Part shown: piece by piece, positions 16,047 through 23,832 of the stretch
Numbering within the stretch: the stretch's first letter is position 1
Layout of the letters: every line of letters begins with the position of its first letter
Source of the DNA: an uncultured Steroidobacter sp.
Lineage (GTDB): Bacteria; Pseudomonadota; Gammaproteobacteria; Steroidobacterales; Steroidobacteraceae
Reading direction: 5' to 3'
Assembly: GCA_946478975.1 (NCBI GenBank)
Contig: CAMLEO010000075.1
Span: 1-25,882 of the forward strand
DNA: 25,882 nt
The notes under the pieces: model-generated
Database searches by the model: none
Told to the model about the DNA's origin: nothing
Seen by the model: the letters and a program-made list of their open reading frames with translations, nothing else
Translations under genes and position numbers: made by a program

Positions 16047-16304
16047 TCATTCGCTGGCTGCGACCGACTCCGCGCCTTCTTCTTCGCTCGTCGGCAAGCG
16101 GATCGCGCGCGCCGGAACGACAGTGGAAATCGCGTGCTTGTAGACCATCTGGCTGACGCTGTTCTTCAGCAAGACGACGAATTGATCGAATGAGTCGATC
16201 TGACCTTGCAGTTTGATGCCGTTCACCAGGTAAATGGAGACCGGGACGCGCTCCTTGCGCAATGTGTTCAGGAACGGATCCTGTAATGATTGCCCTCTGG
16301 CCAT
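16047..16304 (-). CDS. hfq: Hfq, RNA chaperone
   Basis: Role: a hexameric Sm-like protein that pairs small RNAs with mRNAs and influences RNA decay. The 85-residue product has the full Sm1 ([20 protein letters not shown]), the loop with [20 protein letters not shown], and Sm2 with YKHAIST. The distal-face and proximal-face residues Q8, D9, F42, K56 and H57 (E. coli numbering) are all visible. The C-terminal tail is short and acidic ([14 protein letters not shown]). Two tandem ATGs exist (16307 and 16304); AAGGAGA at 16311-16317 gives better spacing to the second, which matches the usual M-x-x-GQSLQ start. A 210-nt gap separates it from miaA. Confidence 0.97.
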   Translation of the reverse strand: MARGQSLQDPFLNTLRKERVPVSIYLVNGIKLQGQIDSFDQFVVLLKNSVSQMVYKHAISTVVPARAIRLPTSEEEGAESVAASE

Positions 16305-16420
16305 CATTTATCTCCTTGTTATGCCTTCGAATTCTTTGGTTGATCTTTGCCGACGAATGCCGCTTCCCTGCAGCTGGACGACAGCCGATGGGCACCATCC
16401 AGTACTCGCTGCGATGCCGC

Positions 16421-16429
16421 AGTTTAGCA
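16421..16429 (-). promoter_or_regulatory. Possible extended -10 promoter for hfq
   Basis: On the minus strand TGC-TAAACT gives a TGn extended -10 followed by a 4-of-6 match to TATAAT. It lies about 117 nt before the hfq start, in the only sizeable gap of this gene block. No good -35 was found at 16-18 nt. E. coli hfq also has its own promoters near miaA, which makes a promoter here plausible but unproven. Confidence 0.3.
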
Positions 16430-16515
16430 CAGCGATATTCCCGTCGAAGCTGCCTTTGATTCAATACGCAGCTGCATCAATGTCACGAGTCCGCCGTGCC
16501 CGCTGCAGGCGCCAC

Positions 16516-17517
16516 TCATGATTGTGAGTAACCTTTGATGTGCAACTCCGTACATAGAGTATCAATCGTTCGCTCAATCTGGTCGACCGCGCCGGAATCA
16601 AGGGTATCGCACCACTGTAAATCACTTTCCGCACGCAGCCAGATCAATTGCCGCCGAGCCAGGTGCCGAGTGGCGAAAATCGCTCTGCGCACCGAAAAGT
16701 CTAAAGACTCCCGCCCGGACAAATGTTCCCACAGCTGGCGATAACCCACCGAGCGAATTGCCGGTAAATCGGCGTGCAAATCGCCGCGTTGCTGTAATCG
16801 CCGCACCTCTTCCAGCAGTCCCGCGCGCATCATCTGTTCGAAACGTCGCTCGATAGCGTCATACAGATGCTCGCGATCCTGCGGTGCCCACGCGAATGCA
16901 ACAAACTTCATCGTGGGATCCGCCGGCCGGGTTTGCGCGTGCAGCTCGCTCAGTGTTTTACCCGTGAGTCTCTGCACTTCCAGCGCTCGCTGTATTCGCT
17001 GTCCGTCATTCGGTTGGATTCGCGCCGCTGTGGCCGGATCAACTGTAGCAAGACGCGCGTGCATCGCAGGCCAGCCTTCTTTCGCCGCTTCCGCGTCAAT
17101 TTCCTGTCGCACTTTCGAGTCTGCCTGCGGCATCTCGGCCAGGCCGCGGCGTAGCGCACGGAAATACAACATCGTGCCGCCCACCAGCAGCGGCAACTTG
17201 CCGCGGCTGCGGATCGCCGCGATTGCCTGATGCGCATCGCGCACGAACTGTCCCGCCGAATACGCTTGCGACGGATCGAGAATATCGACCAGGTGATGCG
17301 GAAAACGTTCGAGCACCTCGCGCGAGGGCTTGCCGGTGCCGATGTCCATGCCGCGATAGACCATGGCCGAGTCAACGCTGACGATCTCGATCGGATAGCG
17401 GGCCGCGAGCCGCAGCGCCAGGTCGGTCTTGCCGGTGGCGGTCGGGCCCATGATCAATGGCACGGTCGTGCCTTCGATCGATGTGGAAGGATCAACACCC
17501 GAATCGGAAGTGCTCAT
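16516..17517 (-). CDS. miaA: tRNA dimethylallyltransferase
   Basis: Role: transfers dimethylallyl to N6 of A37 in tRNAs reading UNN codons, the first step to ms2i6A. The 333-residue product has the P-loop GPTATGKTDLALRLA, the DSAMVYRGMDIGTGKPS motif with the catalytic Asp region, HHLVDILDP, LVGGTMLYFRAL, and the IRSVGYRQLWEHL and RRQLIWLR segments near the end. Start choice: ATG 17517 overlaps the mutL stop (ATGA). The frame is open further upstream to 17589, but that part lies inside mutL and has no homology to the family. Coupling to mutL and position before hfq match E. coli. Confidence 0.96.
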   Translation of the reverse strand: MSTSDSGVDPSTSIEGTTVPLIMGPTATGKTDLALRLAARYPIEIVSVDSAMVYRGMDIGTGKPSREVLERFPHHLVDILDPSQAYSAGQFVRDAHQAIAAIRSRGKLPLLVGGTMLYFRALRRGLAEMPQADSKVRQEIDAEAAKEGWPAMHARLATVDPATAARIQPNDGQRIQRALEVQRLTGKTLSELHAQTRPADPTMKFVAFAWAPQDREHLYDAIERRFEQMMRAGLLEEVRRLQQRGDLHADLPAIRSVGYRQLWEHLSGRESLDFSVRRAIFATRHLARRQLIWLRAESDLQWCDTLDSGAVDQIERTIDTLCTELHIKGYSQS

Positions 17518-19322
17518 CGTCCGCGCAGGAACATGCGATCCAGATCGGTCATGCTCACATAGGTCCAGGTGGGACGGCCGTGATTGCACTGATCGCTGCG
17601 CACGGTGCGTTCCATTTCACGCAGCAAAGCATTCATTTCTGGAATGGCGAGATTGCGATGCGCGCGCACCGCGCCGTGACACGCCATCGTGCCGAGCACT
17701 TCGTTGAGCGCTTCTTCGACGCCGCGAGTTGTGCCATCAATGGACAGATCGGCGCTGATGCGCCGGAGCAGCTCATCCAGATCCTTCGCGGTGAGAAACG
17801 CCGGCACCGCGCGAATCTGCACACTCGCGGGACCCGAGCGGACGACATCCAAACCCAGGCGATTCAACGCCGCCGCATGCTCATCGAGCACTTCAGCTTC
17901 CGCCGGTGAGACTGACACAGACAACGGCACGAGCAACGGTTGACTGGCGACGCCGCCATTCGCGAGCGCTGCCTTCATCTTCTCGTACGTCGTGCGCTCG
18001 TGGGCCGCATGCATGTCGACGAGAATCAGGCCGTCCGGCGCCTGCGAAAGAATATAAATTCCGTGCAGCTGCGCGAGTGCGAATCCAAGCGGCGGCGTTT
18101 CGGGCGGCGCCGTCGGTTCGGCTTCCGAAACGTTTGCAGCTGGTGCAAACGACGGCTGATACGACGGCGCGGGCCGATGAAAATAGGCCGGCGGCGACGA
18201 CTCCGACACTCGCAAGCCGAGCGTCGCTTGATTCGGACCGCGCATCGGCCACATCGAAACGGACTCCGCTGCTGGCATGATTGAGTTGGCATCGGTGGGC
18301 GGCGGCGCTGCAGCGGCCGCACCGGCGTACGTTTCGCGCAAGACGCGCTCGACCGTCTTGAACAGGAAATCATGCACGTGCCGGCCGTCGCGAAAACGCA
18401 CTTCCAACTTTGCCGGATGCGCGTTCACGTCCACCTGCCGCGGATCGATTTCCATGAACAGCACGAATGCCGGATGCCGCCCATGAAACATCACATCGCG
18501 ATAGCCCAGCCGGATCGCGCTGCCGATCAGGCGGTCACGCAGCATGCGGCCGTTCAAATAAAAATGTTGCAGATCGGGCTGCGCGCGTGCGTACGTCGGC
18601 TGACACAACCATCCGGTGAGCTTGCAGCCGGAGGACTCGTGCTCGACGTACAGCGCGTTCGCCATGAACTCGTCGCCGACGATTTGAGCGACCCGTCGCT
18701 CGCGCTCGACTTGTGAGTTTGCCGCCGGGAAGTCGCCGAGCGAGCGACGCGCGGCGGACAATGAGAACGCAGTTCCGAACTTCGACAGCGCCAGGCGCTC
18801 GACCATGCGCGTGATGTGCTGCGTCTCGGTCCGTTCGGCGCGCAGGAATTTCTTACGCGCCGGCACGTTGAAGAACAAATCGCGCACTTCCACGGTCGTG
18901 CCGACCGCATGGGGCGCCGGCTCGATGTCGGTGAGCCGTCCGTTATCGGAGCTGATGGCGTAGCCCATCGGCGCGCCAGCCGTACGCGAGATAACCTTGG
19001 TGCGCGACACCGAAGCGATGCTGGGCATCGCCTCGCCGCGGAAGCCCAGCGTGCCGACGCGTTCGAGATCGTCGATGCTCGCGATCTTGCTGGTCGCGTG
19101 GCGCGACAACGCGAGCGCCAGCTCATCGCGCTCGATACCGCAGCCATCATCGCGGACACGGCAGAGCTTGGCGCCGCCGTCCTCGATTTCGATGTCGATA
19201 CGTTTGGAACCAGCGTCGAGGCTGTTTTCGATCAACTCCTTCAACACCGACGCGGGTCGTTCGATGACCTCACCGGCGGCGATCTGGTGAATGAGTTGCT
19301 CGGGAAGAACGCGGATAGGCAT
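17514..19322 (-). CDS. mutL: DNA mismatch repair protein MutL, with endonuclease motif
   Basis: Role: mismatch-repair coordinator between MutS and downstream nucleases. The 602-residue product has the GHKL ATPase domain with ELIENSLDAG, DDGCGI, ATSKI and TLGFRGEAMPSIAS. A Pro-rich linker (about 340-410) and the C-terminal dimer domain follow. The C-terminal domain carries DMHAAHERTTYE (D436), i.e. D-x-H-A-x2-E-x4-E with Met where Gln is usual, plus ACHGAVRAH and CNHGRPTW. These are the metal-binding motifs of latent-endonuclease MutL. E. coli MutL lacks them and relies on MutH. The start is ATG 19322 (MPIRVLPEQLIHQIAAGEVI), 43 nt after the amidase stop. Confidence 0.96.
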   Translation of the reverse strand: MPIRVLPEQLIHQIAAGEVIERPASVLKELIENSLDAGSKRIDIEIEDGGAKLCRVRDDGCGIERDELALALSRHATSKIASIDDLERVGTLGFRGEAMPSIASVSRTKVISRTAGAPMGYAISSDNGRLTDIEPAPHAVGTTVEVRDLFFNVPARKKFLRAERTETQHITRMVERLALSKFGTAFSLSAARRSLGDFPAANSQVERERRVAQIVGDEFMANALYVEHESSGCKLTGWLCQPTYARAQPDLQHFYLNGRMLRDRLIGSAIRLGYRDVMFHGRHPAFVLFMEIDPRQVDVNAHPAKLEVRFRDGRHVHDFLFKTVERVLRETYAGAAAAAPPPTDANSIMPAAESVSMWPMRGPNQATLGLRVSESSPPAYFHRPAPSYQPSFAPAANVSEAEPTAPPETPPLGFALAQLHGIYILSQAPDGLILVDMHAAHERTTYEKMKAALANGGVASQPLLVPLSVSVSPAEAEVLDEHAAALNRLGLDVVRSGPASVQIRAVPAFLTAKDLDELLRRISADLSIDGTTRGVEEALNEVLGTMACHGAVRAHRNLAIPEMNALLREMERTVRSDQCNHGRPTWTYVSMTDLDRMFLRGR

Positions 19323-19365
19323 CGCGCCATTATCGCCGCGAGGGCGGGCGCGCGCGAGTCAGCTG

Positions 19366-20628
19366 TCAGTTCGAGGTCCCGGACGCTTTTTCGCCCTCGG
19401 CCGTGCTCGCCACGACGGTCGGGCCGGAGGACTTCGCGCGCAATTCCGCGACCAGCGTGCCGGGCGGCGGGTTCGCGTAGAAGTACGCTCGCACCCCCTC
19501 GTGGATCGCCTCGGCAAGACGCTGCTGATGCCTGGCATCGAGCAGACGCGCCTCTTCGACGGGATTGGAGATGAAGGCGGTCTCGACCAGCATCGAGGGA
19601 ATGTCCGGCGACTTCAACACCAGGAAACCCGCGTGCTTGACGCCGCGATTGGTGATGTTTCCGATTTTGTAGAGCGACTGCATCACCTTGTCGGCCGCAT
19701 CGACGCTCGCGCTCATGCTCGCGCTCTGCGACAGGTCCAGCAGGACGGACGCCAGCACGTTGTCCTTGTCGTCGAGCTTCACGCCGCCGATCAGGTCCGC
19801 CGCGTTTTCGCGATCGGCCAGCCAGCGCGCCGACTCGTCACTCGCGCCGCGAGCAGACAGCACATACACCGACGATCCCGCGACCGACCGGTTCGTGTAC
19901 GAATCCGCGTGAATGGACACGAACATATCCGCCTGCTGCTTGCGCGCGCGGACGATGCGATCGCGAAGCTCGATGAACGTATCGGTGTCGCGAGTCAGAA
20001 CCGCGCGCATGCCGGGTTCGCGATCGATGCGCTCCTTCAGGCGCCTCGCGATAGCCAACGTCACATGCTTTTCATACGTGCCGCGCTTGCCAATCGAACC
20101 GGGATCCTCGCCGCCGTGACCCGCATCGATGGCCACGATGATGTCGCGACCATGCGCATCGGCTGCGGCTTTGATGACCGACAGCGGCGGAGGGGTGGCG
20201 GCCGCCGCCTTGCTGCTCGGCGTGAGATCCACCACCAGCCGATGTCCATAGCTCTGCTGAGGACCGACGGTGAATGTGCGCGGCTCGGCGGGGCTGGTGA
20301 GATCGACGACCACGCGCAAATCGCCATTCGGCTGCTCGGCTGCGCGCAGTTGCTTCACGAAACCCTGGCCTTCGGGCAGCGCGCGGGCGTTCTCGATCAC
20401 CGCGCCTGGGATATCGACGACCACGCGATCGGGATTCTCGAGCTTGAGCACGTCGAATTCGACCGGCTCGCTCAGATCGAACACCAGCCGCGTGCCATCG
20501 GGCCCGGCCCACAGCCGGACTTCTTTGATCGTCACGGGCTTGGCCGCGTGTGCGAGGAGTGCGGCCGCGAACAGGCCCAGGCATAGCGCCAGTACCTTGT
20601 GAATCGCAGTTCGCGCCGAGCGTTGCAT
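19366..20628 (-). CDS. amiB: Periplasmic N-acetylmuramoyl-L-alanine amidase (AmiB/AmiC type)
   Basis: Role: cleaves the amide between MurNAc and the stem peptide of septal peptidoglycan during cell separation. The 420-residue product has a Sec signal peptide (cleavage likely after AHA, residue 28), an AMIN domain (about 30-140), a linker, and an Amidase_3 domain with zinc ligands H171 (DAGHGGEDPG), E186 and H240 (VSIHADS), and catalytic E349 (LVETAFISN). An inserted helical region (ESARWLADRENAADLIGGV to VLLDLSQ) matches the autoinhibitory helix of amidases activated by EnvC or NlpD. No LysM domain is present. The position between tsaE and mutL is that of E. coli amiB. There is no good ribosome site at ATG 20628. 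Confidence 0.95.
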   Translation of the reverse strand: MQRSARTAIHKVLALCLGLFAAALLAHAAKPVTIKEVRLWAGPDGTRLVFDLSEPVEFDVLKLENPDRVVVDIPGAVIENARALPEGQGFVKQLRAAEQPNGDLRVVVDLTSPAEPRTFTVGPQQSYGHRLVVDLTPSSKAAAATPPPLSVIKAAADAHGRDIIVAIDAGHGGEDPGSIGKRGTYEKHVTLAIARRLKERIDREPGMRAVLTRDTDTFIELRDRIVRARKQQADMFVSIHADSYTNRSVAGSSVYVLSARGASDESARWLADRENAADLIGGVKLDDKDNVLASVLLDLSQSASMSASVDAADKVMQSLYKIGNITNRGVKHAGFLVLKSPDIPSMLVETAFISNPVEEARLLDARHQQRLAEAIHEGVRAYFYANPPPGTLVAELRAKSSGPTVVASTAEGEKASGTSN

Positions 20629-20671
20629 AGTGGCGGTAATCTACCGCGGCGGCGAACAAGTTTTCAATTAA

Positions 20672-20677
20672 ATTATA
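20672..20677 (-). promoter_or_regulatory. Consensus -10 (TATAAT) ahead of the amidase gene
   Basis: A perfect TATAAT on the minus strand overlaps the tsaE stop codon, in a short AT-rich patch about 44 nt before the amidase start. No matching -35 lies 16-18 nt upstream. It may give amiB-mutL a promoter of their own inside the operon. Confidence 0.35.
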
Positions 20678-21191
20678 GGGATAGCAGTCGCATTTCCGGT
20701 ATCGCTGCAACGATTCGTTGCACGACGTTAGCCCCGCTGGAGGAATGGGGCTGAAGGGTGACCCGTCGTCCGTCCGCATCGGTCGAGAGATAGTCGATGC
20801 CGATGGTGAGATCGAACGCCGGCAACGCGCCGGCGGCGCGCGACGGCCACTCGACCAAGAGTAGCGGCGCCTCGCTTAACAGATCCCGAATGCCGAGCGG
20901 CTCGACCTCGTTGGGATCCGTGAGTCGATAAAGGTCGAGATGGTAGACGCGCTTGCCGCGCATCTCGTACGGCTCGATCAACGTGTAAGTTGGGCTGCGG
21001 ACCGGCCCCGTCACTCCGTACGCGCGCAAGATGCCGCTCACCAACGTCGTCTTGCCCGCGCCCAACTCGCCGTCCAACGCGACGAGGAACGCGCCGCCAA
21101 CTTCGTCGATGGCGCGGGCAATCGCCTCGCCGACCGCGCGCATGCGCTCCGGCGTTGGGACCTTCAGAATCGCTGCGCCGGATTCACGCAC
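20673..21191 (-). CDS. tsaE: TsaE, ATPase of the tRNA threonylcarbamoyladenosine (t6A37) system
   Basis: Role: a small P-loop ATPase that works with TsaB and TsaD to make t6A37 in ANN-decoding tRNAs. The 172-residue product has Walker A GELGAGKTT (K47, T48), the SPTYTLIEPYE motif, HLDLYRL, and LLLVEWPSR with the conserved VEW motif. The start GTG 21191 gives the normal N-terminal length before the P-loop but has no ribosome site and overlaps the end of nnr by 28 nt, so coupling is likely. Met17 (21143) is an alternative that would shorten the family N-terminus. The order nnr-tsaE-amiB is as in E. coli. Confidence 0.94.
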   Translation of the reverse strand: MRESGAAILKVPTPERMRAVGEAIARAIDEVGGAFLVALDGELGAGKTTLVSGILRAYGVTGPVRSPTYTLIEPYEMRGKRVYHLDLYRLTDPNEVEPLGIRDLLSEAPLLLVEWPSRAAGALPAFDLTIGIDYLSTDADGRRVTLQPHSSSGANVVQRIVAAIPEMRLLSL

Positions 21192-22654
21192 GTCGGCAGG
21201 TATCCAAAAAGATCGGTTGCAAGGAGGCCGCGCTCGCCACGACGAGCCGCCATGTCGCCCGCCATCGCATGCACCAGCACGCCAACGCGCGCGGCGCCGG
21301 GAAGATCCGCCGTCTGCGCGGCGATGCCCGCAATCACGCCCGTGAGCACATCGCCCATGCCCGGCGATGCCATGCCCGGGTTGCCCTGATCGCAGATGTA
21401 CGGCAGGCAGTCGCCGCTGACGACCAGCGTGCCGGCACCTTTCAATACGACGGTGCCGGCAAAGCGTTTTGCCAGCTCGCGTGCGGATCGCAGTCGATTG
21501 CTCTGGACTTCAGCAGTGCTGATGCCGAGCAGCCGACCGGCCTCGCCCGGATGCGGCGTCAGGATCCACTTCGAGTTCGCACGAGGCGCATGTGACAACA
21601 GATTGAGCGCATCGGCGTCGATCACGGTCGGTTTGTCACTCAGCAGCGCTTTATCGAGCAGCTCCTGGCCCCACGCATCGCGACCGAGGCCGGGACCGAT
21701 CGCCAGAATATCGGCGCGCTCGATCATCGGTTCCAGATCGTCGGCACTGGCCACGCCGCGACACATCAGCTCCGGCCGGCTCGCCGTGATCGACGCGACG
21801 TTGTCAGGCCACGTCGCGACCGTGACGAGACCTGCGCCTGCACGAAGCGCCGCCTCGCCCGCCATTCGCGCCGCGCCCGCCATGCCGATGCCGCCGCCAA
21901 TCACGAGCACACTGCCCTGCTGACCTTTGTGAGTTGTGCGCCGGCGCCTCGGCAGCAACTCGGCCAGGCTGTGCTCTCCGATGCGCAGCGCCGACGGCTC
22001 GACGAACGACGTCGCGCCCGCGGGCAAATCCAAGTCATCGAACAGCACGATGCCGGTGTGGTTCGGCCCTTCGCCGAGATAAAAGCCCAGCTTCAGGCCG
22101 ATGAACGACAGCGTGCGTTCGGCGGTAATCGCCGCGCCCCACACCGCTCCCGTGTCCGAATCGAGGCCGCTCGGAATATCCAACGCAAGGTTGGGCACAC
22201 CACTGTCGTTGTTGGTGTTGATCCGCTGGATCATCGTCGGGTCGAGCGCGCGCGTGAGACCGGTGCCGAAGATCGCATCGACGATGACTTCCGCGTTCGC
22301 GAGGCAGTCATCGCTCCAGGCATGAACGACGCCGCCGGCGCTGATGAAATCATCGTGCGCGCGCCGAGCATCGCCGCGCAATTGCGCCGGATCGCTGAGC
22401 GACACCACCGTCACATCCATGCGCGCCGCTCGCGCGAGACGCGCGAGAACATAACCATCGCCGCCGTTATTGCCCGGGCCGCACACCACGGCGACGCGCT
22501 GCTTGGACGGCCAGCAACTGCGCATTGCGACCAGCGCCGCCTCGCCCGCCTGCGTCATCAGCGTGTACGACGGAATGTGCAAATCGTCGATCGCGTGACG
22601 ATCGAGCGCGCGGACTTGTGCGGCGGAGTGAACGGCAAGCGGCAACGGCTTCAT
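21164..22654 (-). CDS. nnr: Bifunctional NAD(P)HX epimerase / ADP-dependent dehydratase
   Basis: Role: repairs hydrated NADH and NADPH by epimerising R/S forms and dehydrating S-NAD(P)HX with ADP. The 496-residue product has an N-terminal YjeF_N epimerase domain (about 1-215) with CGPGNNGGDGYVLAR, IFGTGL and DIPSGLDSDTG. The C-terminal ribokinase-like domain (about 225-490) has GGGIGMAGAARMA, GPGLGRD, DADALN, LTPHPGEAGRLL and NPGMASPGMGDVLTG. The start ATG 22654 (MKPLPLAVHS) fits both domains. The same frame is open upstream to 23113, but that part runs through queG on the other strand and is not coding. It leads the nnr-tsaE-amiB-mutL operon and is divergent from queG. Confidence 0.95.
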   Translation of the reverse strand: MKPLPLAVHSAAQVRALDRHAIDDLHIPSYTLMTQAGEAALVAMRSCWPSKQRVAVVCGPGNNGGDGYVLARLARAARMDVTVVSLSDPAQLRGDARRAHDDFISAGGVVHAWSDDCLANAEVIVDAIFGTGLTRALDPTMIQRINTNNDSGVPNLALDIPSGLDSDTGAVWGAAITAERTLSFIGLKLGFYLGEGPNHTGIVLFDDLDLPAGATSFVEPSALRIGEHSLAELLPRRRRTTHKGQQGSVLVIGGGIGMAGAARMAGEAALRAGAGLVTVATWPDNVASITASRPELMCRGVASADDLEPMIERADILAIGPGLGRDAWGQELLDKALLSDKPTVIDADALNLLSHAPRANSKWILTPHPGEAGRLLGISTAEVQSNRLRSARELAKRFAGTVVLKGAGTLVVSGDCLPYICDQGNPGMASPGMGDVLTGVIAGIAAQTADLPGAARVGVLVHAMAGDMAARRGERGLLATDLFGYLPTCVNPAQRF

Positions 22655-22668
22655 GGCCGGAAGCCTAT

Positions 22669-22710
22669 CAAAAACCTTACAAAAATCCTGGCCTGCTTCT
22701 GCCAAAATCC
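22669..22710. promoter_or_regulatory. Divergent nnr/queG promoter region with phased A-tracts
   Basis: The 60-nt gap holds three related blocks, CAAAAACC (22669), CAAAAATCC (22680) and CAAAATCC (22703), spaced 11 and 23 nt apart, close to one and two helical turns. Phased A-tracts bend DNA. On the minus strand TTGGCA (22700-22705) with an 18-nt spacer to TGTAAG (22676-22681) is a possible nnr promoter. No convincing queG promoter was picked out. Confidence 0.35.
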
Positions 22711-22714
22711 CGGC

Positions 22715-23788
22715 ATGTCCGTTCCTGCAACCGCCCTGACCGAGCCTGCCGAGCTGGTGAAATCCATTCACCAGTGGGCGCGCGAGCTGGGTTTTCAGCA
22801 GGTCGGCATCACGGGCATCGACGTGCCCGAAGATGAAGCGCGCTTGATGGCGTGGCTCGAACAGGGACGGCACGGCGCGATGGACTACATGGAACGTCAC
22901 GGCCGGCGGCGCGCGCGACCGAACGAGCTGGTGCCCGGCACATTGCGAGTGATCTCGGTGCGCATGGATTATTTGCCGCCGCAGTCCCAGGATCCCGACG
23001 CCATCCTCGCTGACCCGGAGCTTGGATATGTTTCGCGCTATGCGCTCGGACGCGATTATCACAAAGTATTGCGGCGGCGCCTGGCGAAGCTCGCGGAAAA
23101 AATTCAGGCGCACAGCGCATCACAATCTCACCGCGTATTCGTCGACAGCGGGCCGGTCTTGGAGAAAGCGTTCGCGCGCAATGCGGGGCTGGGATGGATC
23201 GGCAAGCACACCAACCTCATCAACCGTCGCGCCGGCTCTTATTTCTTTCTCGGCGAGATCCTCACCGATCTGCCGCTGCCGATCGATGAGCCGGCGACCA
23301 ATCACTGCGGCACATGCAGTGCGTGCATCGACGTGTGCCCGACGCAAGCCATCGTCGCGCCTTATGAGCTCGATGCGACTCGCTGCATTTCCTATCTCAC
23401 GATCGAGCTGCGAGACTCGATTCCCGTGCCGTTCCGCAAGGCGCTCGGCAATCGCATCTACGGCTGCGACGACTGCCAGCTGGTGTGCCCCTGGAACAAA
23501 TTCGCGCGCATGAGCAGTGAGATGGATTTCGTCCCGCGACATGCGCTCGACGGCGCGAAGCTGGTCGAGCTGTTCGCCTGGACCGAAGCGCAGTTTCTGG
23601 AACGCACCGAAGGCAGCGCCATTCGGCGCATCGGTTACGAGTGCTGGATAAGAAACATTGCCGTCGCACTGGGGAATGCGCCGACGAGCGCCGATGTCCT
23701 CAACGCGCTGCAGGCACGACGTGACGATCCGTCAGCGCTGGTGCGAGAGCACGTTGAATGGGCGCTCGCCCAGCACGTCAGTTCTTGA
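22715..23788 (+). CDS. queG: Epoxyqueuosine reductase
   Basis: Role: cobalamin-dependent iron-sulfur enzyme that reduces epoxyqueuosine to queuosine in tRNA. The 357-residue product (E. coli 379) has the N-terminal cobalamin-binding region (ELGFQQVGITGID, ALGRDYHKVLRRRL, DSGPVLEKAFARNAGLGWIG) and two [4Fe-4S] sites: C198, C201, C204 and C208 in CGTCSACIDVCP, and C251, C254 and C258 in CDDCQLVCPW, with C224 also available. A HEAT-like C-terminal stretch (YECWIRNIAVALGN) follows. ATG 22715 is the natural start; the frame is open far upstream, but that part lies antisense to nnr. It is divergent from nnr, as in E. coli. Confidence 0.96.
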   Translation: MSVPATALTEPAELVKSIHQWARELGFQQVGITGIDVPEDEARLMAWLEQGRHGAMDYMERHGRRRARPNELVPGTLRVISVRMDYLPPQSQDPDAILADPELGYVSRYALGRDYHKVLRRRLAKLAEKIQAHSASQSHRVFVDSGPVLEKAFARNAGLGWIGKHTNLINRRAGSYFFLGEILTDLPLPIDEPATNHCGTCSACIDVCPTQAIVAPYELDATRCISYLTIELRDSIPVPFRKALGNRIYGCDDCQLVCPWNKFARMSSEMDFVPRHALDGAKLVELFAWTEAQFLERTEGSAIRRIGYECWIRNIAVALGNAPTSADVLNALQARRDDPSALVREHVEWALAQHVSS

Positions 23789-23796
23789 TCACGCCA

Positions 23797-23821
23797 TGCC
23801 GCCTCGCCGCCGCAGGCGGCA
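23797..23821. terminator. GC-rich hairpin between convergent queG and panC
   Basis: TGCCGCC (23797-23803) pairs with GGCGGCA (23815-23821). An alternative tighter hairpin is GCCGCC-GCA-GGCGGC (23806-23820). It sits in the 44-nt gap where two convergent genes end and could block both transcripts, but neither side has a T-run. Confidence 0.4.
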
Positions 23822-23832
23822 GGCGAATTCAA

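Noticed and set aside
14787..16193. 468-residue open frame opposite hflX and hfq
   Set aside because: Antisense shadow of two well-identified genes.
19291..20586. 431-residue open frame opposite the amidase gene
   Set aside because: Antisense to a complete amidase with signal peptide and zinc ligands; no motif of its own.
22655..23113. N-terminal extension of nnr through the start of queG
   Set aside because: It is antisense to queG and has no similarity to the YjeF family; ATG 22654 gives the normal N-terminus.
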